Translations under genes and position numbers: made by a program
The notes under the pieces: model-generated
What the model was told of the DNA's origin: nothing
What the model saw: the letters and a program-made list of their open reading frames with translations, nothing else
Databases searched by the model: none
Assembly: GCA_030063045.1 (NCBI GenBank)
Contig: JAQSEB010000114.1
Location: 3,653,983-3,717,982 of the forward strand
Length of the DNA stretch: 64,000 bases
Direction of reading: 5' to 3'
Source: Pratylenchus scribneri
Lineage: Eukaryota; Nematoda; Chromadorea; Rhabditida; Pratylenchidae
Shown here: piece after piece, positions 1-12,288 of the stretch
Numbering within the stretch: position 1 is the first letter of the stretch
How the letters are laid out: each line of letters starts with the position of its first letter

Positions 1-1296
1 TTTTTTAATCGCTCGACCGGCTCCACTCAATGCCAAAATTCGATTCAACAATTTTCCGCCCTTTGGATTGGCCAATGGAAGGAATCCATCATTTGTGGGT
101 GAAAGACTGAACATTTGAGGGGAAAGCAGCCAATCCATCGACGATTTATGCTTTTCGGGCAACAATGAAAAGAGACGGGGCGAAATCAGAGAAATTCGCC
201 GAAAAATTGGTCGATCCTAAATTAGGGGGAATAAAGGGAAAATTTTGGGTGGCACTCGAATTGTCGAGAGGATTTGTTGGCCAATTTCATTTTGGGCAAA
301 TTGATCAAAACGCAATCGAAGGTCAAAAGGAAGATGGGAACGAAATAAACTCAAAAGGGGGAGAAAATATTCAAATCAATTCGAACATACTCGGCATTCT
401 TTTGTGCTATTTTGGCCAAATATTTTCGGCAAAATTGTCTCATTTCCAGGAATTTTTGTAATTCCCTCAAATTCTCCACGTGAACCAATCCTTTGGTTGC
501 CCTTTTTTGTCTTCCAGGTAAAATCACTCCGAAATGCATATTTGCCCCATCCAATCCAATTTCCATTTGTTTTGGCTCATTCTCCTCCTCCAATGCCCTT
601 CTCTTCGTGCCGATCAAATTCTCCGTTGCTTCCTTCAACATTCCCAATAGCCCTTCCAAAGTTGATTCTGGCATTTTTTGTTCCCCAATTCCCCTTTCCA
701 TTTCCATTCGATTTTTTTGTTTGATCAGTGCATTTACACATTTTGCTAATCCTTTGGCCGTTTTTCCACCTTCCTCTTTTGCGCATTCCAAAAATATTGG
801 CCTTTCAACCGAAGGCAATGAAGTCAACAGGGATTCGGCCTTCAGCTGAATTAAAATTTTTTCAAAATTGTCCAACCATGTGTTTACACTTTTCAACCCT
901 TCCTTTCCTTTTATTTAATTAATAAAATTGGCATTGGCACATTTTTGATAAATATTTTGCCCCTTTAAATGAATTGGCCAAGTGGCGTTTGCCAACCAGC
1001 CAAATGTTGACTGGATTTTCTCAGAATTGAATGGAAAATGACTTCCTTTCCCTTTTTGTCCCACCTGGGTTTAATTTTTACTAAATCGGCACACATTCCG
1101 ATTTCCTTTTTCCATTTTTGGCATCCGCCCTCACCTTCAATAAAGCCATGACGGCGGCCCGATGCCAATATTCGTCAAGGGCAGACAAATTCAATGAATA
1201 AAATTTCGAAGAATTGGCCAACATTTCAGAGGGGACAAAAATGAGGAAAATGGCCAAATGGGAAGAAAAAATGGAGGATAATAAAATTTGGAACAT
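1..1296 (-). CDS. MLT-10-like moulting protein, 3' part outside window
   Basis: A multi-exon gene on the minus strand that runs off the left edge. Clear exons, in transcript order: 1080-997, 907-391, 349-256 and 216-1, all phase-consistent with GT-AG introns. The last exon keeps an open frame to base 1 and contains the pattern SPRLFSLLPE followed by LLSPQMFSL and a Leu/Ser-rich stretch. I recognise this as the repeated 'SPR-F-S--PE ... LSP--FS' signature of the nematode MLT-10 family (DUF644), secreted proteins linked to cuticle moulting in C. elegans. The larger middle exon (907-391) is Glu/Lys-rich and probably helical. The 5' end is unresolved: an open frame at about 1296-1140 starts with a hydrophobic leader (MFQILLSSIFSSHLAIFLIF) that could be the signal peptide, but its junction to 1080 is not in phase as read. 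The family call rests on pattern memory, not an alignment. Confidence 0.6.
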
Positions 1297-1742
1297 GCCA
1301 AAAATGGAATAAATGATTGGAATGATGTACTAAAATGGCGTAAATTGAGCGACGGGAGAGGGACTGGATTTGGACTTTTTGGAGGGAACGGGATTGGAGG
1401 GTGAACAATGGAATGAATTGGGGGAGGGGGTGAAAGGTTGGGAGGGAAAATTGGGTGGAAAAGCAGGTTAGATAGAATTGAAATTTGATTGGATTTGATT
1501 GATCCCCAAAAAATGAATGGCACATTCCCAAATGCATTTCAATTTCAATCAAAATGCACAAATTATGCCATCCCTTGATCTTTCTCCCTTTAATCCCTTT
1601 TGATTGATGCCAATGCCAATTCACTCAACATCCTTTCCCCCAACCATTTTCACATTCATTCCTTTCCGAATTCTCCAAATTCATTACTCAATTTCCAATT
1701 TTAGTATAATAAAATATTTAATAATAATAAATTCGCACTGAA

Positions 1743-2096
1743 ATGGGCAAATTCCTTCTGAATCGCATTAAACGGGCAATGGGCCGATTGTTTGTCAAAA
1801 TGACGAAAAGAAATGAGGAAAAGAAGGAAAAGCCAATTGCCAAGAATGCCAAAAAGGATAACGATATCCATCCGATGAATTTAAGGTAGAATTTAGCAAA
1901 TTCTTAATATGTCTTCATCATTTTTTATAGTTTGGCCGAATCCATTTGGAGCATTGCCATCCCAATTCCGATTCCACCGTTCCATCCACTTTTCACCTCA
2001 ACACCAATTCGTCAAATGGAAATTGGCTCGCCCAAAATGTTTCGCACTCCCAGCGCCGAATCCATGATCTCCATCTTCATTGAACGCCTTTTCTGA
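1743..2096 (+). CDS. small basic two-exon protein, unidentified
   Basis: Exon 1 is 1743-1885 and exon 2 is 1931-2096, joined across a 45-bp GT-AG intron; the join closes in frame to about 100 aa. The N-terminal half is strongly basic (MGKFLLNRIKRAMGRLF, then many Lys/Glu). The C-terminal half is Ser/Pro/Ile-rich and ends in IFIERLF. The first 20 residues could form an amphipathic helix; there is no classic signal peptide and no domain I recognise. It sits 0.45 kb downstream of the divergently oriented MLT-10-like gene. An ATG start, a tidy intron and a short 3' AT-rich tail make it a believable gene, but no function can be given. Confidence 0.55.
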
Positions 2097-5000
2097 TGAA
2101 AGTGAAATGAAATGGAATAATAAAATAATATTCATTAATGGCAAATATATTTAGGCATTTATTATTATTTTTAATATTATTTTAATTTGCCAATATTCCA
2201 CCACCGACTCATAATTAATTTTAATTTTCTTTGTTCAATTTTCTTTTTAATTGTTGAATTTAATAAAAATGTACCAAAAAATGTGTGCCAAATTTTTATG
2301 CCACCCAAAAAGACCACCCATTTTCCCATGCGTCTAAATGAACTGAATCCATCCATCCATCCATTCATTTCATAAATTATTTTCACGTCACCTTCCAATT
2401 TGCAGCAATAATTTTGACTGAACCAAACAAATTCATTTCCCTCCTCCCGTTTATTTATTATTTAACATAATTTTCCCATCAATTAAATTGTTTGTCGCGG
2501 GAATGGGAAAAAGGGCAAATTTATTTTTAATTGCATTTTATGATTCAATTTAATCCCTCCTCCTCGAAGGGCAAATATTTAAATTAAATTGACGCAAGGT
2601 TGTTTAGCCATCCATCCAATCAGCGGCCAGCAAATTTGCTTTGTTTCATTCGCCCCCATCCATTCATTTATTCATTTCCTTTTAGGCATTACTCCTCCAA
2701 TTTTATGGTCGATTTAATATTTTATTTAAGCCGATACAAATTTGTGGGGTTGGATTAGAAGATTCACGCCATTCAAATTATTTAATTCATTCATTTGCAA
2801 AATTGTTAATTGGCCGGCACTGCCTTCCTTTCCCATCCAATCCCCTTTCCCCCTCCCCTTTCTTTCATTCATTTATTATTTTTTGACGTTTTCATTTGCT
2901 TTTGGTCTTTTGTCCGTTCATCAAAAATTGCAACCAAGGAACGTTTATTTAAACTATTTTGAATTTTGATAGTTTATTTCAATATTTTTGACGGTATTCT
3001 TAATTCTTACGCCAATTTTGATTGCTAAAAAGGGAACAAATTGCACCTGACTGCCCCCAAGCATCATCAAAATAATATATTCCATCCGAATGACTCATTC
3101 GAATATTTGGCACCAATTTTGAATATTTGAAATCCATCTGCCTTTTTCATTTCCGTTTTATTATTTAATTTAAGCCACCAATGTGATTTTGTTTCTCAAT
3201 TTCCTTCCTTCCTATTCAATTCCAATTCCAGTGTCCTCCTCATGACTTATTGAATTCATTTCCCTCATTTTTTCATCTTCGACAGGAAATCGGCTTTAAA
3301 TATGTATAAATTCTTCAATTTTGTCAGCGAAGAATTTGTGCGTGGATTGGGCCAAGGGCTAGAGAGTCGATTGTTTTGGCATCAAAAAATACTCCAAAAA
3401 TATCCCACATCCATCCATTTCACTATATCCCCACGCATTGCCATTGGCCACATCCATCCCATCCATCCATCTAATTCCCCTATATTCCATTCATTTATTC
3501 ATCATTTATTAATCCTTCCAAGGGCATTCTTTGTAGGCGGGGAAACCACAAAACGAATTAAATTCTTCTTTGCTTCTGAAGGTGGTCGAGACTACAAAGT
3601 CCATCACCAAAAAACGGATCCCTTTATTCTTTTTTTTGGGTGGGCCACAATACCCCCTTCCCCTCATAATAATATTATAATTGAATGAAGCCTCCCAAAA
3701 AACCTTCATTGAATTCATTTCCTCCGGTCACATTCCCGAGGGATAATAAAAATGGGAAAATGGACAATGCCAAATACGGTGCCCAGTGCCCGCCTTTCCT
3801 TTTGCCATTTTCGTCATTTCGCGCATTCGATGATCATCGGCTGAATATTACCTTTGTTTATTACTCATTTTGGGGCACCTCACTTAATAAAAACATCCTT
3901 CCTTTTTTGCATCCGGCTGCCTCATTTGCGTCAAAATAACATGGGAAAAGGGAGACGATGCGGAAAAATGGTTTTGTTTTTTTTTTCCAAAAGGAAGAGG
4001 AAAAAAGATGACCTCAACCAGCCAGCCGCCGATGTGCCGGAAATCGTTGCAAATTGCGAAGAAGAACTTTGAGACCCAAAATGTGGGAATATGACAGTGT
4101 TCACCCATTCATCCATTTGTGATGACGATGCCATTAAAATGTGGCAAAAACAATTTTTGGGAATGATGACCAACCAATTCAAATTTTAAATTGGCCTCAA
4201 CAACCTTTGCCTTCTCCTCCATTCCCGGTACCCCTTCCCCCTTTTTGCCTTTCCCATTTACGTTTCATTTTCCTTCCGACTCATTACCTTCTTCCCTTCC
4301 CACATTCTCTTCATTTCATGTGAATTCTACCCAACAAAAGTAGTATTTATTCAATCCAAACAAAATTGTTCAATTTTGTGTCAAATTCAAACCCAAAAAG
4401 TGCATCATTCATTTTAATGGCCAATCATTTTTGCCACCAAAAATTGGTTGTTTTTCTCCCATTCCAATCCAATCCCATAATTGAGTTTTACAAGAAAATG
4501 CCATTGGCAAAAACAACAATATGGAATTTTGGTCAATTCAATCCGTCCGCCTACAAATTCCTCGAATCAATTTGAAGGATTTTCTGCGTCAATTTTCATA
4601 CTAATTCCACTCAATCTCCTTTTTTATTTAATTTTCATTTTTCCGATTTTCCCCCAACTTTTTCCCAAATTCATTTTCCGCCCCCAAAATTGACCTCACC
4701 TCTGCCCTTTCCTTCCGACCGTTGTATTAATTCAATTTCCTCTTCTAATTCTAACCAAAATTGGTATATTTATTAAGGCCAATTCCATTCATTATTTCAT
4801 TCTTCCATTCCATCCATTCATTCCCAGACAATTTCATTGTCTTCCCCCCCCCCCCCCCCAATATTCTTGGCCCCAATTCCCGCACCTCAGTTCCACCTTT
4901 TCCCCACCATTTTCGCCGCTAATCGAATTCCTCAACAAAATAAAACGCAGACCCAAAGCATTTGGCCCTCCGCGCACCAAATTCCTCCATTTTCCAATAT

Positions 5001-6080
5001 TTTCTGTTAAGACAGATGCATTTTGGCCATATTGGCATTTGGCATTGACTCATTCATTCAGCCAGTCTGAATTAATGCTAAATAACTTTAGAAGAGGGGA
5101 TTAGCCAAATTCCAACCAAATTCTTCTCCAATTATTTGACCATCCAAATCCACAATCCACTTAATCGACCTCATTCTGCTAGTTAATCCATCCAAATCCA
5201 GACCAAATTCTAAAATGAAACATTTTTTGATGTTGGATTAAATTCACTCCTTAGAGTCTGAATTACAGTATAAGTGTGTACTAAAAATACAATGAATTTC
5301 CCATTCTTTCCTCCAATAAATGTCCATTTAATTCATTTTAAAATTGGCTGGGATTTCTGGGTGCCAAAATGGCATTTGCCTTGCCCCTTTTTCCCCTTTT
5401 CCGCCAATTCCCATTCAATGCCAAATATCATTTCCTGTTCGGCTGGTTCACAATAGGCCAATGGCAACCAAAATGGCCAAGTCGGCTTCCGCCCCTGAGC
5501 ACATTTTCCCGACAATTGGTTGACGAATCGTGCCAATTTCATTTCCCCTCAAGATGACCCCGTGGGGCCATTTCCCGTTTTACTTCGTGTTTTTCTCACG
5601 TTTATTCCTATTTTTATTATTTTCCCTTATTTTACAGGTGGAAATTAAAATAAATTACTGACGAATTAAATTGCCAAAATGTTTCGTCAATTTCACATTC
5701 AATTTGACTCATTCTCCTCCACAAATTTGGTGAGTTTTCAATTCAAATTCATCTTCCTCCAATAGAGGCTTGGGGTACCATTTTCCAATTCCCGTGCCAT
5801 TCACCTGCTGGCTTCTTATTAGGGCGAATTACTTCTTTGTAAATAAGGAAAAGCAGCTGAAATCTATCCACAAAACTAGACTTTTTACAATTATGACATT
5901 TTCCTCATTTCCCCATTGACGTACACCCATTTTAGTCAGCTTTTTTAAATCTAGAATTATTAATGGCCACCTTCGACCCATTAATTCCGTAATCCTGCTG
6001 GCCATTTTATCCAAAATCACTTAACCATATCCACCCCAAATAAAAATCCTCATTTTCAGAATTGTTCGCACAAATCCCGA
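2097..6080. other. 4-kb intergenic stretch
   Basis: No convincing gene is visible on either strand. Open frames here are short and dominated by pyrimidine-rich translation (Phe/Pro/Ser). The stretch holds CCATCCATC-type short repeats (e.g. near 2350 and 3460), a C16 run at 4844-4859 and many TTGGCCA words. Confidence 0.5.
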
Positions 6081-6815
6081 ATGTTCAATGAATTAACATG
6101 GAGAAGATCAACAGAAAATGGCACTCAAATGATCAGAAGAATCAGCAGCCAAACAGCATTTTCATCATCAAAGAGAATACGGCCATCCACCTTGTTTGCC
6201 TTGTTGCTGATTGCCGTCAATGCCCTTTTGCCTACGGCTCAATGTGCCACATTCTTTTACGGAGGTAATTTCGGGGAACCAAATCCATTTTTAAATAAAC
6301 AACATCTTTGGCTTATTTTAATGGGTTCATTTCATTCCCCCTCCCTCCCTCAATTTAATCCTTTCTGGGAATAATAACACTTACTTTAATTGCTCCTCAT
6401 CAAAATTGGATGACTAATCCGTCTTATATTTTTGTATTTAATGTTGGCACTTTTTAAATTACATTTTTTAGCTACCGAAGACAGCGATGGAATTGAAAGG
6501 ACAGGACAAAATGAACATGGACAAATGGAAATGGAAACAATGCCAACTGCCGTAGATGAACACAGTTTGGCCCTTCCCGAAGGAGAAGAAGAATACGATG
6601 AAACAAGGCTCAGCCAACAAGAATTGGAAAGTGTGTACAAATTCTGTTCATTGTTGCCATTGTTGGAGGAGGCGGGTCATGTGATTAAAAATAAACAAGC
6701 AAGACAAGTCTGCGATAAATTAGTGGCCATGTTGAAACCAATGTTCCGAAAGAGGAATAAAGCAATCAGAGCAAGAAGGGCGGTCATGATGATGGAGAAG
6801 AGGCGACGACGATGA
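6081..6815 (+). CDS. small secreted protein with acidic middle and basic tail
   Basis: Two exons, 6081-6264 and 6472-6815, with a 207-bp GT-AG intron (phase 1), giving 175 aa. A hydrophobic segment (STLFALLLIAVNALLPTAQC) about 36 residues from the first Met looks like a signal peptide; a later Met may be the true start. After it comes an acidic linker (ATEDSDGIERTGQNEHGQME), a short conserved-looking block with two cysteines (VYKFCSLLPLLEEAGHVI ... ARQVCDKLVAML), and an Arg/Lys-rich C-terminus ending in KRRRR. The C-terminal dibasic clusters could be processing sites, so a neuropeptide-like or secreted effector-like product is possible, but no family is recognised. It lies 1.0 kb upstream of the CDF transporter on the same strand. 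Confidence 0.65.
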
Positions 6816-7515
6816 TGAATAAATTAAACAAAAAATTTCATAAATATTTTTGTGCTTGTTTCGCATTTCCAAATTGATGCATAATTCAAAATAAAAATTT
6901 ATTGAGTCATATCATCACCACATCAATCTTCAATCCAACTTAATGGCCTAATAATAAAATAGAAAAAGCTAATCGATTAAATTGAGGGGTACGATATAAA
7001 AAATTTTAAATATTATGGCGATATATTTTTTAATGACAAAATATCTCATATTTTTTTTTTCTTTTTCGTTCTCCACTTTCCGTCTCATCTCTCCCAAAAA
7101 ACCAAGCTAAATGCTAAACCAAACCAAAACAACAATAACAAACATTTTAAGTGTGAATGAAAATGGCCATAATTTTTTTTTGTCTAGAATCTCAATATAA
7201 TAATATCTAAGCTAAAGAAGATTAGTCGAACCACGATAATTAGAATTTGAGGACTGAAGAAGCCCTATCAAGTTTTTAACATGAAATCTATAGCCTTCTC
7301 CTCTCCTAATTTATAAAATTCATTCAAAGCAAAGTTCATATCAACCAAACCAAATTGCTTGCCCACCGACTAAGGACCAAGCAAGCCAGCTGCCCAACCA
7401 CAATATCATTAAAAAAGCCTTCCGCTACCATTCCACTCCTTTCTGTCCAATAATTATTCCAGACAAAAATAAAATATCAGTAGCAGTCGCATTCGCATTG
7501 ACTGACATTCATTTA

Positions 7516-7689
7516 ATGTCCTTTCTTTATGTAATTCCATTAAAGGATCGGACCATTATAATTTTAATGAATGTATCAAAATTAGGAAGAGATGGGAATT
7601 CCCCTTCCCTCCATCATAAAACCGAACAAATAGATCGGACATTACATACATTGGATTGGTGGAGAAAAATTGAGGAAGTGATTGAATGA
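7516..7689 (+). CDS. possible small ORF, 57 aa
   Basis: ATG at 7516 opens a single uninterrupted frame to a TGA at 7687-7689. The product starts MSFLYVIPLKDRTIIILMNV, is otherwise polar, and ends in DWWRKIEEVIE. It has no splice signals and no recognised domain. It could be a short gene, an upstream exon or chance. The 600 bases before it (6816-7515) are AT-rich and look like 3' UTR and spacer. Confidence 0.25.
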   Translation: MSFLYVIPLKDRTIIILMNVSKLGRDGNSPSLHHKTEQIDRTLHTLDWWRKIEEVIE

Positions 7690-7799
7690 GTGGACAACAA
7701 ATAAATTAAAAACAAGTTTTCCATTTCCTTATTAACCATTTATATTCTCCAATTGATTTAATATTAAAAATCACTAATAATTTATTCTCAAATTTAGAA

Positions 7800-9596
7800 A
7801 TGGTTTTTTGTGATTCAGAAAATTGTCCAGGACCACCAACATCAAAATCTAAATTGCCATCACCCAAACCAAAATGTGCAGCCGCCGCAAGAAAATTACT
7901 GAGAGGTTCAAAGAGACGGCGAATTGATAAATTTTACCGAAAACAATTCAATCTCGTTGAAAGTTTCGAGCAGGATAGTCGACAAATTCAGGTATATTTT
8001 TTTAATATTAAATTCAATTCAATTAAAATTATATTATTGAAGAATTATCAACATCATAAAAAACAACTTCAATCTCAAAATTCCGTGAGAAGTGGAAATA
8101 GTGAAATTGAACAGGAGGAAATAATTGTGGACAATCATCAACACCAGCAGAATGGAAATGGAACCGAAAATTTGCCATTAATTGATGCAAATTTGATGGA
8201 AGAAAGAGAAGAAAAGGAAAATAGTGCGAGAATATTGGGCGAACCGACCAAATCGATTTCAATCAAAAGTTATTCAAATGGAAAGAATGGCAGCGAAGAA
8301 CATTATATTAAAATTGCCGAATCAATTTGGTCATTTAATTCATTTAAAATAAATATATTTATCAAATTTAGTTCAACAAGACGTCGAAGTGTTCAAAGTT
8401 CGTTGAATACGGGTGGAACCACCACCGCCGGGAGTAAAACATTAGCGAGGAGGGCACGGAAATTGGCATTTTTCACATTAATTGTGAATGTTTGTTTGAC
8501 ATTGGCAAAGGCATCAGCTTCCTACCTTTCTGGTTCATTGTCCATCATTTCCTCATTGGTCGATTCGCTGGTGGACATCACATCCGGGTTAAATTATCAA
8601 TTTAAAATTTAATAAATATTTATTAGTTTGGTAATTTGGTTGACTGGCCGAGCAATTCGAAAACATGGTTTTTATTATTATTTTTGTTTTTGAATATTTT
8701 CAATCAATTTTTTAGATCCATATCTTTATCCAATTGGCCGCACTCGACTTGAACCAGTTGCCTTGGTATTTTTTATTATTTTTTCATTCAATTTACCTTT
8801 AAAATTTAGGTAATTGTTTCGGTAATAATGGCGGTTGCCAGTGTCCAAATGATTGTCCAATCGTTGGAATCCATTGTTCAACACCGAATCCACCCAAAAA
8901 TTGATTGGCCCACAATTAGTATAATGTTGGCCACTGTTTTCATTAAACTTTGCCTTTTCTTCATTTGCAATAGGTAATTTAAATAAAAATGACAGTAAAA
9001 TCATTTTGTGAATCCAATTCAGGTATAGGAATGATCCATCGACTCGTGTGCTCGCCCAAGACCATCGAAATGATTGTCTTTCAAATTCGATCGCTTTACT
9101 TTGTGCCATTGGTGCCCAGAAATTTTGGCTTTATTTGGACCCAATTGGGGCCATTTTTGTTGCATTTTACATTGCCATCACCTGGTTTCGAACGGGTAGA
9201 GAACATTTGATAATGTTGAGTGGACGGTCGGCTGAACCCGAATTCATCAATCGAATTATTAAAGTGAGAATTTAAATTCGAAATAAAATTATTATTAATT
9301 ATTTTAGGTTTGCATTGATCACGATGCCCGAATTGAATATATTGACACGGTTTATGTTTACCATTTTGGGACTCGATTTTTAGTCGAAGTCCATGTTGTC
9401 CTTGATCAAAATATGCGATTGAAGGAGGCACATGACATTTCGGAATCTTTGCAAAATTCAATCGAAGCACTTCCAGGTGAAAATATTCCAATAAATTAAT
9501 TAATTTACTCCATCGTTTTTAGATGTCGAAAGAGCATTTGTCCATGCGGATTATGAATTCGAGCATAAACCAATTGATGAGCACAAAATTCCATGA
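7800..9596 (+). CDS. Mn-type cation diffusion facilitator (CDF) transporter
   Basis: Nine exons: 7800-7991, 8043-8329, 8372-8587, 8627-8667, 8716-8765, 8810-8973, 9023-9263, 9308-9476, 9523-9596. The sum is 478 codons and closes in frame. CDF proteins are metal/proton antiporters that move divalent metals out of the cytosol. The N-terminal ~160 residues are cytosolic, basic and Gln/Asn-rich. The membrane part shows TM2 with DSLVD and TM5 with DHRND; the DxxxD motif in both helices is the signature of the Mn-transporting CDF subgroup. The conserved block DPYLYPIGRTRLEPVAL sits between TM2 and TM3. The cytosolic C-terminal domain (IDTVYVYHFGTRFLVEVHV, then VERAFVHADYE) matches the family's ferredoxin-like dimerisation fold. 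Introns 1 (51 bp) and 2 (42 bp) are multiples of three without stops, so retained-intron isoforms would stay in frame. The first ATG follows an ATTTAG, a possible trans-splice acceptor. Confidence 0.92.
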
Positions 9597-9868
9597 ATTT
9601 ACCCATCGAATTTATCCATCAACTAATTTTTGACTGATTCGGGCACCCCCCCCCCTAATTATTTTATTTTTGTAATTTTTGCTCCGTTCAAATGCATTTG
9701 CCTTCCCTTCACTTTTCTCAAATTATCCCATTTTTTGTAAATTTAATTTAAAACCCTTTTGAGAATCTCCCCTCCCCCTGCTAATCAATTCACCAGTGAA
9801 AATTAATTAATTAATAGTCCAATTATTGTGACAAAAATTTCTATTTTTGAATAAAAATAAATAAAATA

Positions 9869-10490
9869 AGGCAAACGTGCAGAATTGTGGTCTGCCTGGG
9901 ATTTAATTGTAAAATTATGGAAATCACATTTTTAAAGGTAATTGGGGGCGTAGAACACGATTCTGAGCTCGGATTTTTGATATCTTACCATCTTGGTAAG
10001 ATAATGCCAACTTTTACCATGAAAAAGCAAAGGGGGGACCAAGGGCATTTTTGGTGAAAAATTTCTGTAGGGTCAAATAATAGCTCAATCAACGCAGCTC
10101 GTCGAGAGGAATCGAATGGTATCATTTTTATTTCATAATATTGCGTTTCGTTCAAGTTACAGGTCCAAATACCTTACCAAGACAAATATTTCTTTTGGCC
10201 ATAACTTGCCATAAATGTATATTAAATTATAAAAATGGTAACAATCGATTCCTATCGATGAGCTGCTTTGATTGAGCTATTATTTGGCTATGTAAAAAAT
10301 TTTACCAAAAATGCCCTTGGTACCCCCTTTGCTTTATCATGTTAAAAGTCGGCATTATCTTACCAAGATGGTAAGATATCAGAAATTCGAGCTCAGATTC
10401 GTGTTTAGCGCCTAAAATAACCCCTAAAAACGTGTTCCCCTTATTTTCAAAACCGAAACCCGGCCAGACCACAATTCTGCACGTTTGCCT
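9869..10490. mobile_element. 622-bp foldback (inverted-repeat) element
   Basis: The two ends are inverted copies (AGGCAAACGTGCAGAATTGT at 9869 and its complement ending at 10490), and the homology continues inward for most of each arm. For example the left arm's GATATCTTACCATCTTGGTA recurs inverted at about 10360-10380, and the 'AAAGCAAAGGGGGGACC' block recurs inverted at about 10320. Directly repeated AAAATA lies immediately outside both ends (9863-9868 and 10491-10496), a possible 6-bp target duplication, although the flanks are low complexity. There is no coding capacity. It is a non-autonomous foldback/MITE element 0.27 kb downstream of the CDF gene. Confidence 0.85.
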
Positions 10491-10496
10491 AAAATA

Positions 10497-12288
10497 AATT
10501 TTATTTGATTATTTCCAAAAAAAAACATCAATTTGCTGCCTTCAATTCGAGTATCCCCCCTCATTCATCCACTTTTGGGGATGGACTCACTCATCCCATT
10601 TGGCCAATCCTCTTATTTTGGCCAATTCCTTCCCATCCAATCCAAAAGGACTTCCCTCCTTTTTCATAATTTTCCCCTAAAACTCGACTTGTTAACCGCC
10701 ACAAAATTATGCAAATTTGGTTGGCCAAAGTAAAAGGGGCAAATTGGATTGGCAATTTTGAATGGATGAACATTCAATGGCCAAGTTGAGAGAAAATGCC
10801 ACTTCATTTTGCATCCGAATTATGCAATAAAAATGACCAATTCCATCCAATTAAATGCATGCAATACTTAAATTCCTTCCTAAATTCCAACAACGGAATT
10901 GGCGGCTTCTCACTTAACAAAGCTGAATGAATTTGGCCATAAAGAATTGGACAAACAAACAAAATGAGGAAGCCATTTCGTTGGTGGTCAGTGAGAGTCC
11001 ATTTGTGTGCCCAATTCCCACCAAAATTGAAGACTTTCTCCCAAATATAAGATGGCCAAACAATTCTCACGGTAAACGACCTCCTCTTCCCTGCTCATCA
11101 ACAAATTCGAGAATGAGGAAGCCAAAAGGGATTGGCCAAATGGGCTAAAACAATACACAGATGAGAACGATTCTGCCCATTCTAAAATTCCTCCAGCCAA
11201 CTTCACTTCATTTTGCGCACCATCAATTCTCCCCCAAGCCCCATCCAAAATGACCTTCTTTCTCTATCTATCCCATCCAATCCTTCTATCCAATAACACC
11301 TTAATCTGCCGGAGAAGAAACCGCTATAAAGAAAGGGAGAAGGCGAGAAGGTCATGACTCATGAGTTGACCATCAAATCATTTTGGAGCTGAAAATGGCG
11401 AAAAAATTTGGGAAAAATACTCCATTTTTCGATCCACCTCACCGATTGATTCATTCATTCAAAATTTAAAAGATTAAATGGTGGGATGGATAATTGCCGC
11501 CCCATTTCCTTCTGCTGGTGGTGCCAATTAAGCCAATTGGCTGTTTTTTCTTTTGCCCCATTTCTTCGTGTCCCATTGCCCCAAATCCTTTGCCCTTTTT
11601 TGGTTCTGATTAGCTCCAATTCTAAAATTGGAAGGCGGCAACCATTTTTGGGCTTACTCCTTCCCTCCTCTTCTGTTTTGCTCGGACTTTTTCCTTCCCC
11701 AATTTTGGCCTTCTCCTTTCCCTTTCCGTGCCCCAATCTTCGCGCTTCAATGGCCAATTCCCCTTTCCTTCCTTTCAGGCTCATCCCAATGCCCACCCCA
11801 CCAACTTCTCATTCCCACCAACCCAACATTTTCCATTTCCAATTCGACCACCTTCTCCTCCTCAACCAATTCATTTTCCAACCAATCCCCCATTAGAGTG
11901 CCCCCTTCGATCAGTCCACTCCCCCCTAAATTTCTTATGTCGGCACATTTTCTTCCATTTTATGGATTCATCGAATCGGCGGAACATTTTTTCAAGGGAG
12001 AAACCAATAATCTTTTTAGGAGCATCCCATTTCATTCTCTGTTTTTGGGAACTTTTAAATATTCGACCAATCCTTTGCCTTCATTCCTAATTCCTCCTTT
12101 TCTTCAATTTGACCTTCCATTCGAAGGTCCAATGCCAAAACAAAGTCCGAAGAATGGGTTGGAGGCGGGAGTAGAATGGACTGGCGCTAATCCCACGCAA
12201 GTCAAAGTGGCGATGAGTAATAATAAAAGGCGAATAATGCTGCATTTTCTTCCCATTTTCAGCAAAAATGAATTAATTAATCCGCCCA
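10497..12288. other. 1.8-kb upstream region of the cadherin gene
   Basis: No gene I can support with confidence. The 11.45-12.1 kb part is strongly pyrimidine-rich on the plus strand, which produces long but compositionally odd open frames (Pro/Phe/Ser). A TGACTCATGAGT motif lies at 11355-11366. On the minus strand an open frame at 12104-12256 begins with a signal-peptide-like stretch (see findings). This interval probably contains the cadherin promoter. Confidence 0.4.
12104..12256 (-). CDS. possible tiny secreted peptide ORF
   Basis: On the minus strand ATG 12256 opens a 50-codon frame that starts with a basic residue pair and a long hydrophobic core (IIRLLLLLIATLTCVGLAPV), followed by a short tail rich in Ser, Asn, Gly and Phe. 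It lies 33 bp from the cadherin start codon, divergently oriented. Nothing else supports it: no splice structure, no conserved motif. It may be chance within an AT/pyrimidine-rich segment. Confidence 0.2.
   Translation of the reverse strand: MGRKCSIIRLLLLLIATLTCVGLAPVHSTPASNPFFGLCFGIGPSNGRSN

Noticed and set aside
7992..8371. Reading 7800-8612 as a single uninterrupted exon
   Set aside because: Two in-frame introns (51 and 42 bp) with good borders give the more plausible protein; the retained segments are Lys/Asn/Ile/Phe-rich low-complexity sequence.
11355..11366. TGACTCATGAGT, an AP-1-like site
   Set aside because: Single occurrence in a long intergenic region, with no evidence tying it to a promoter.
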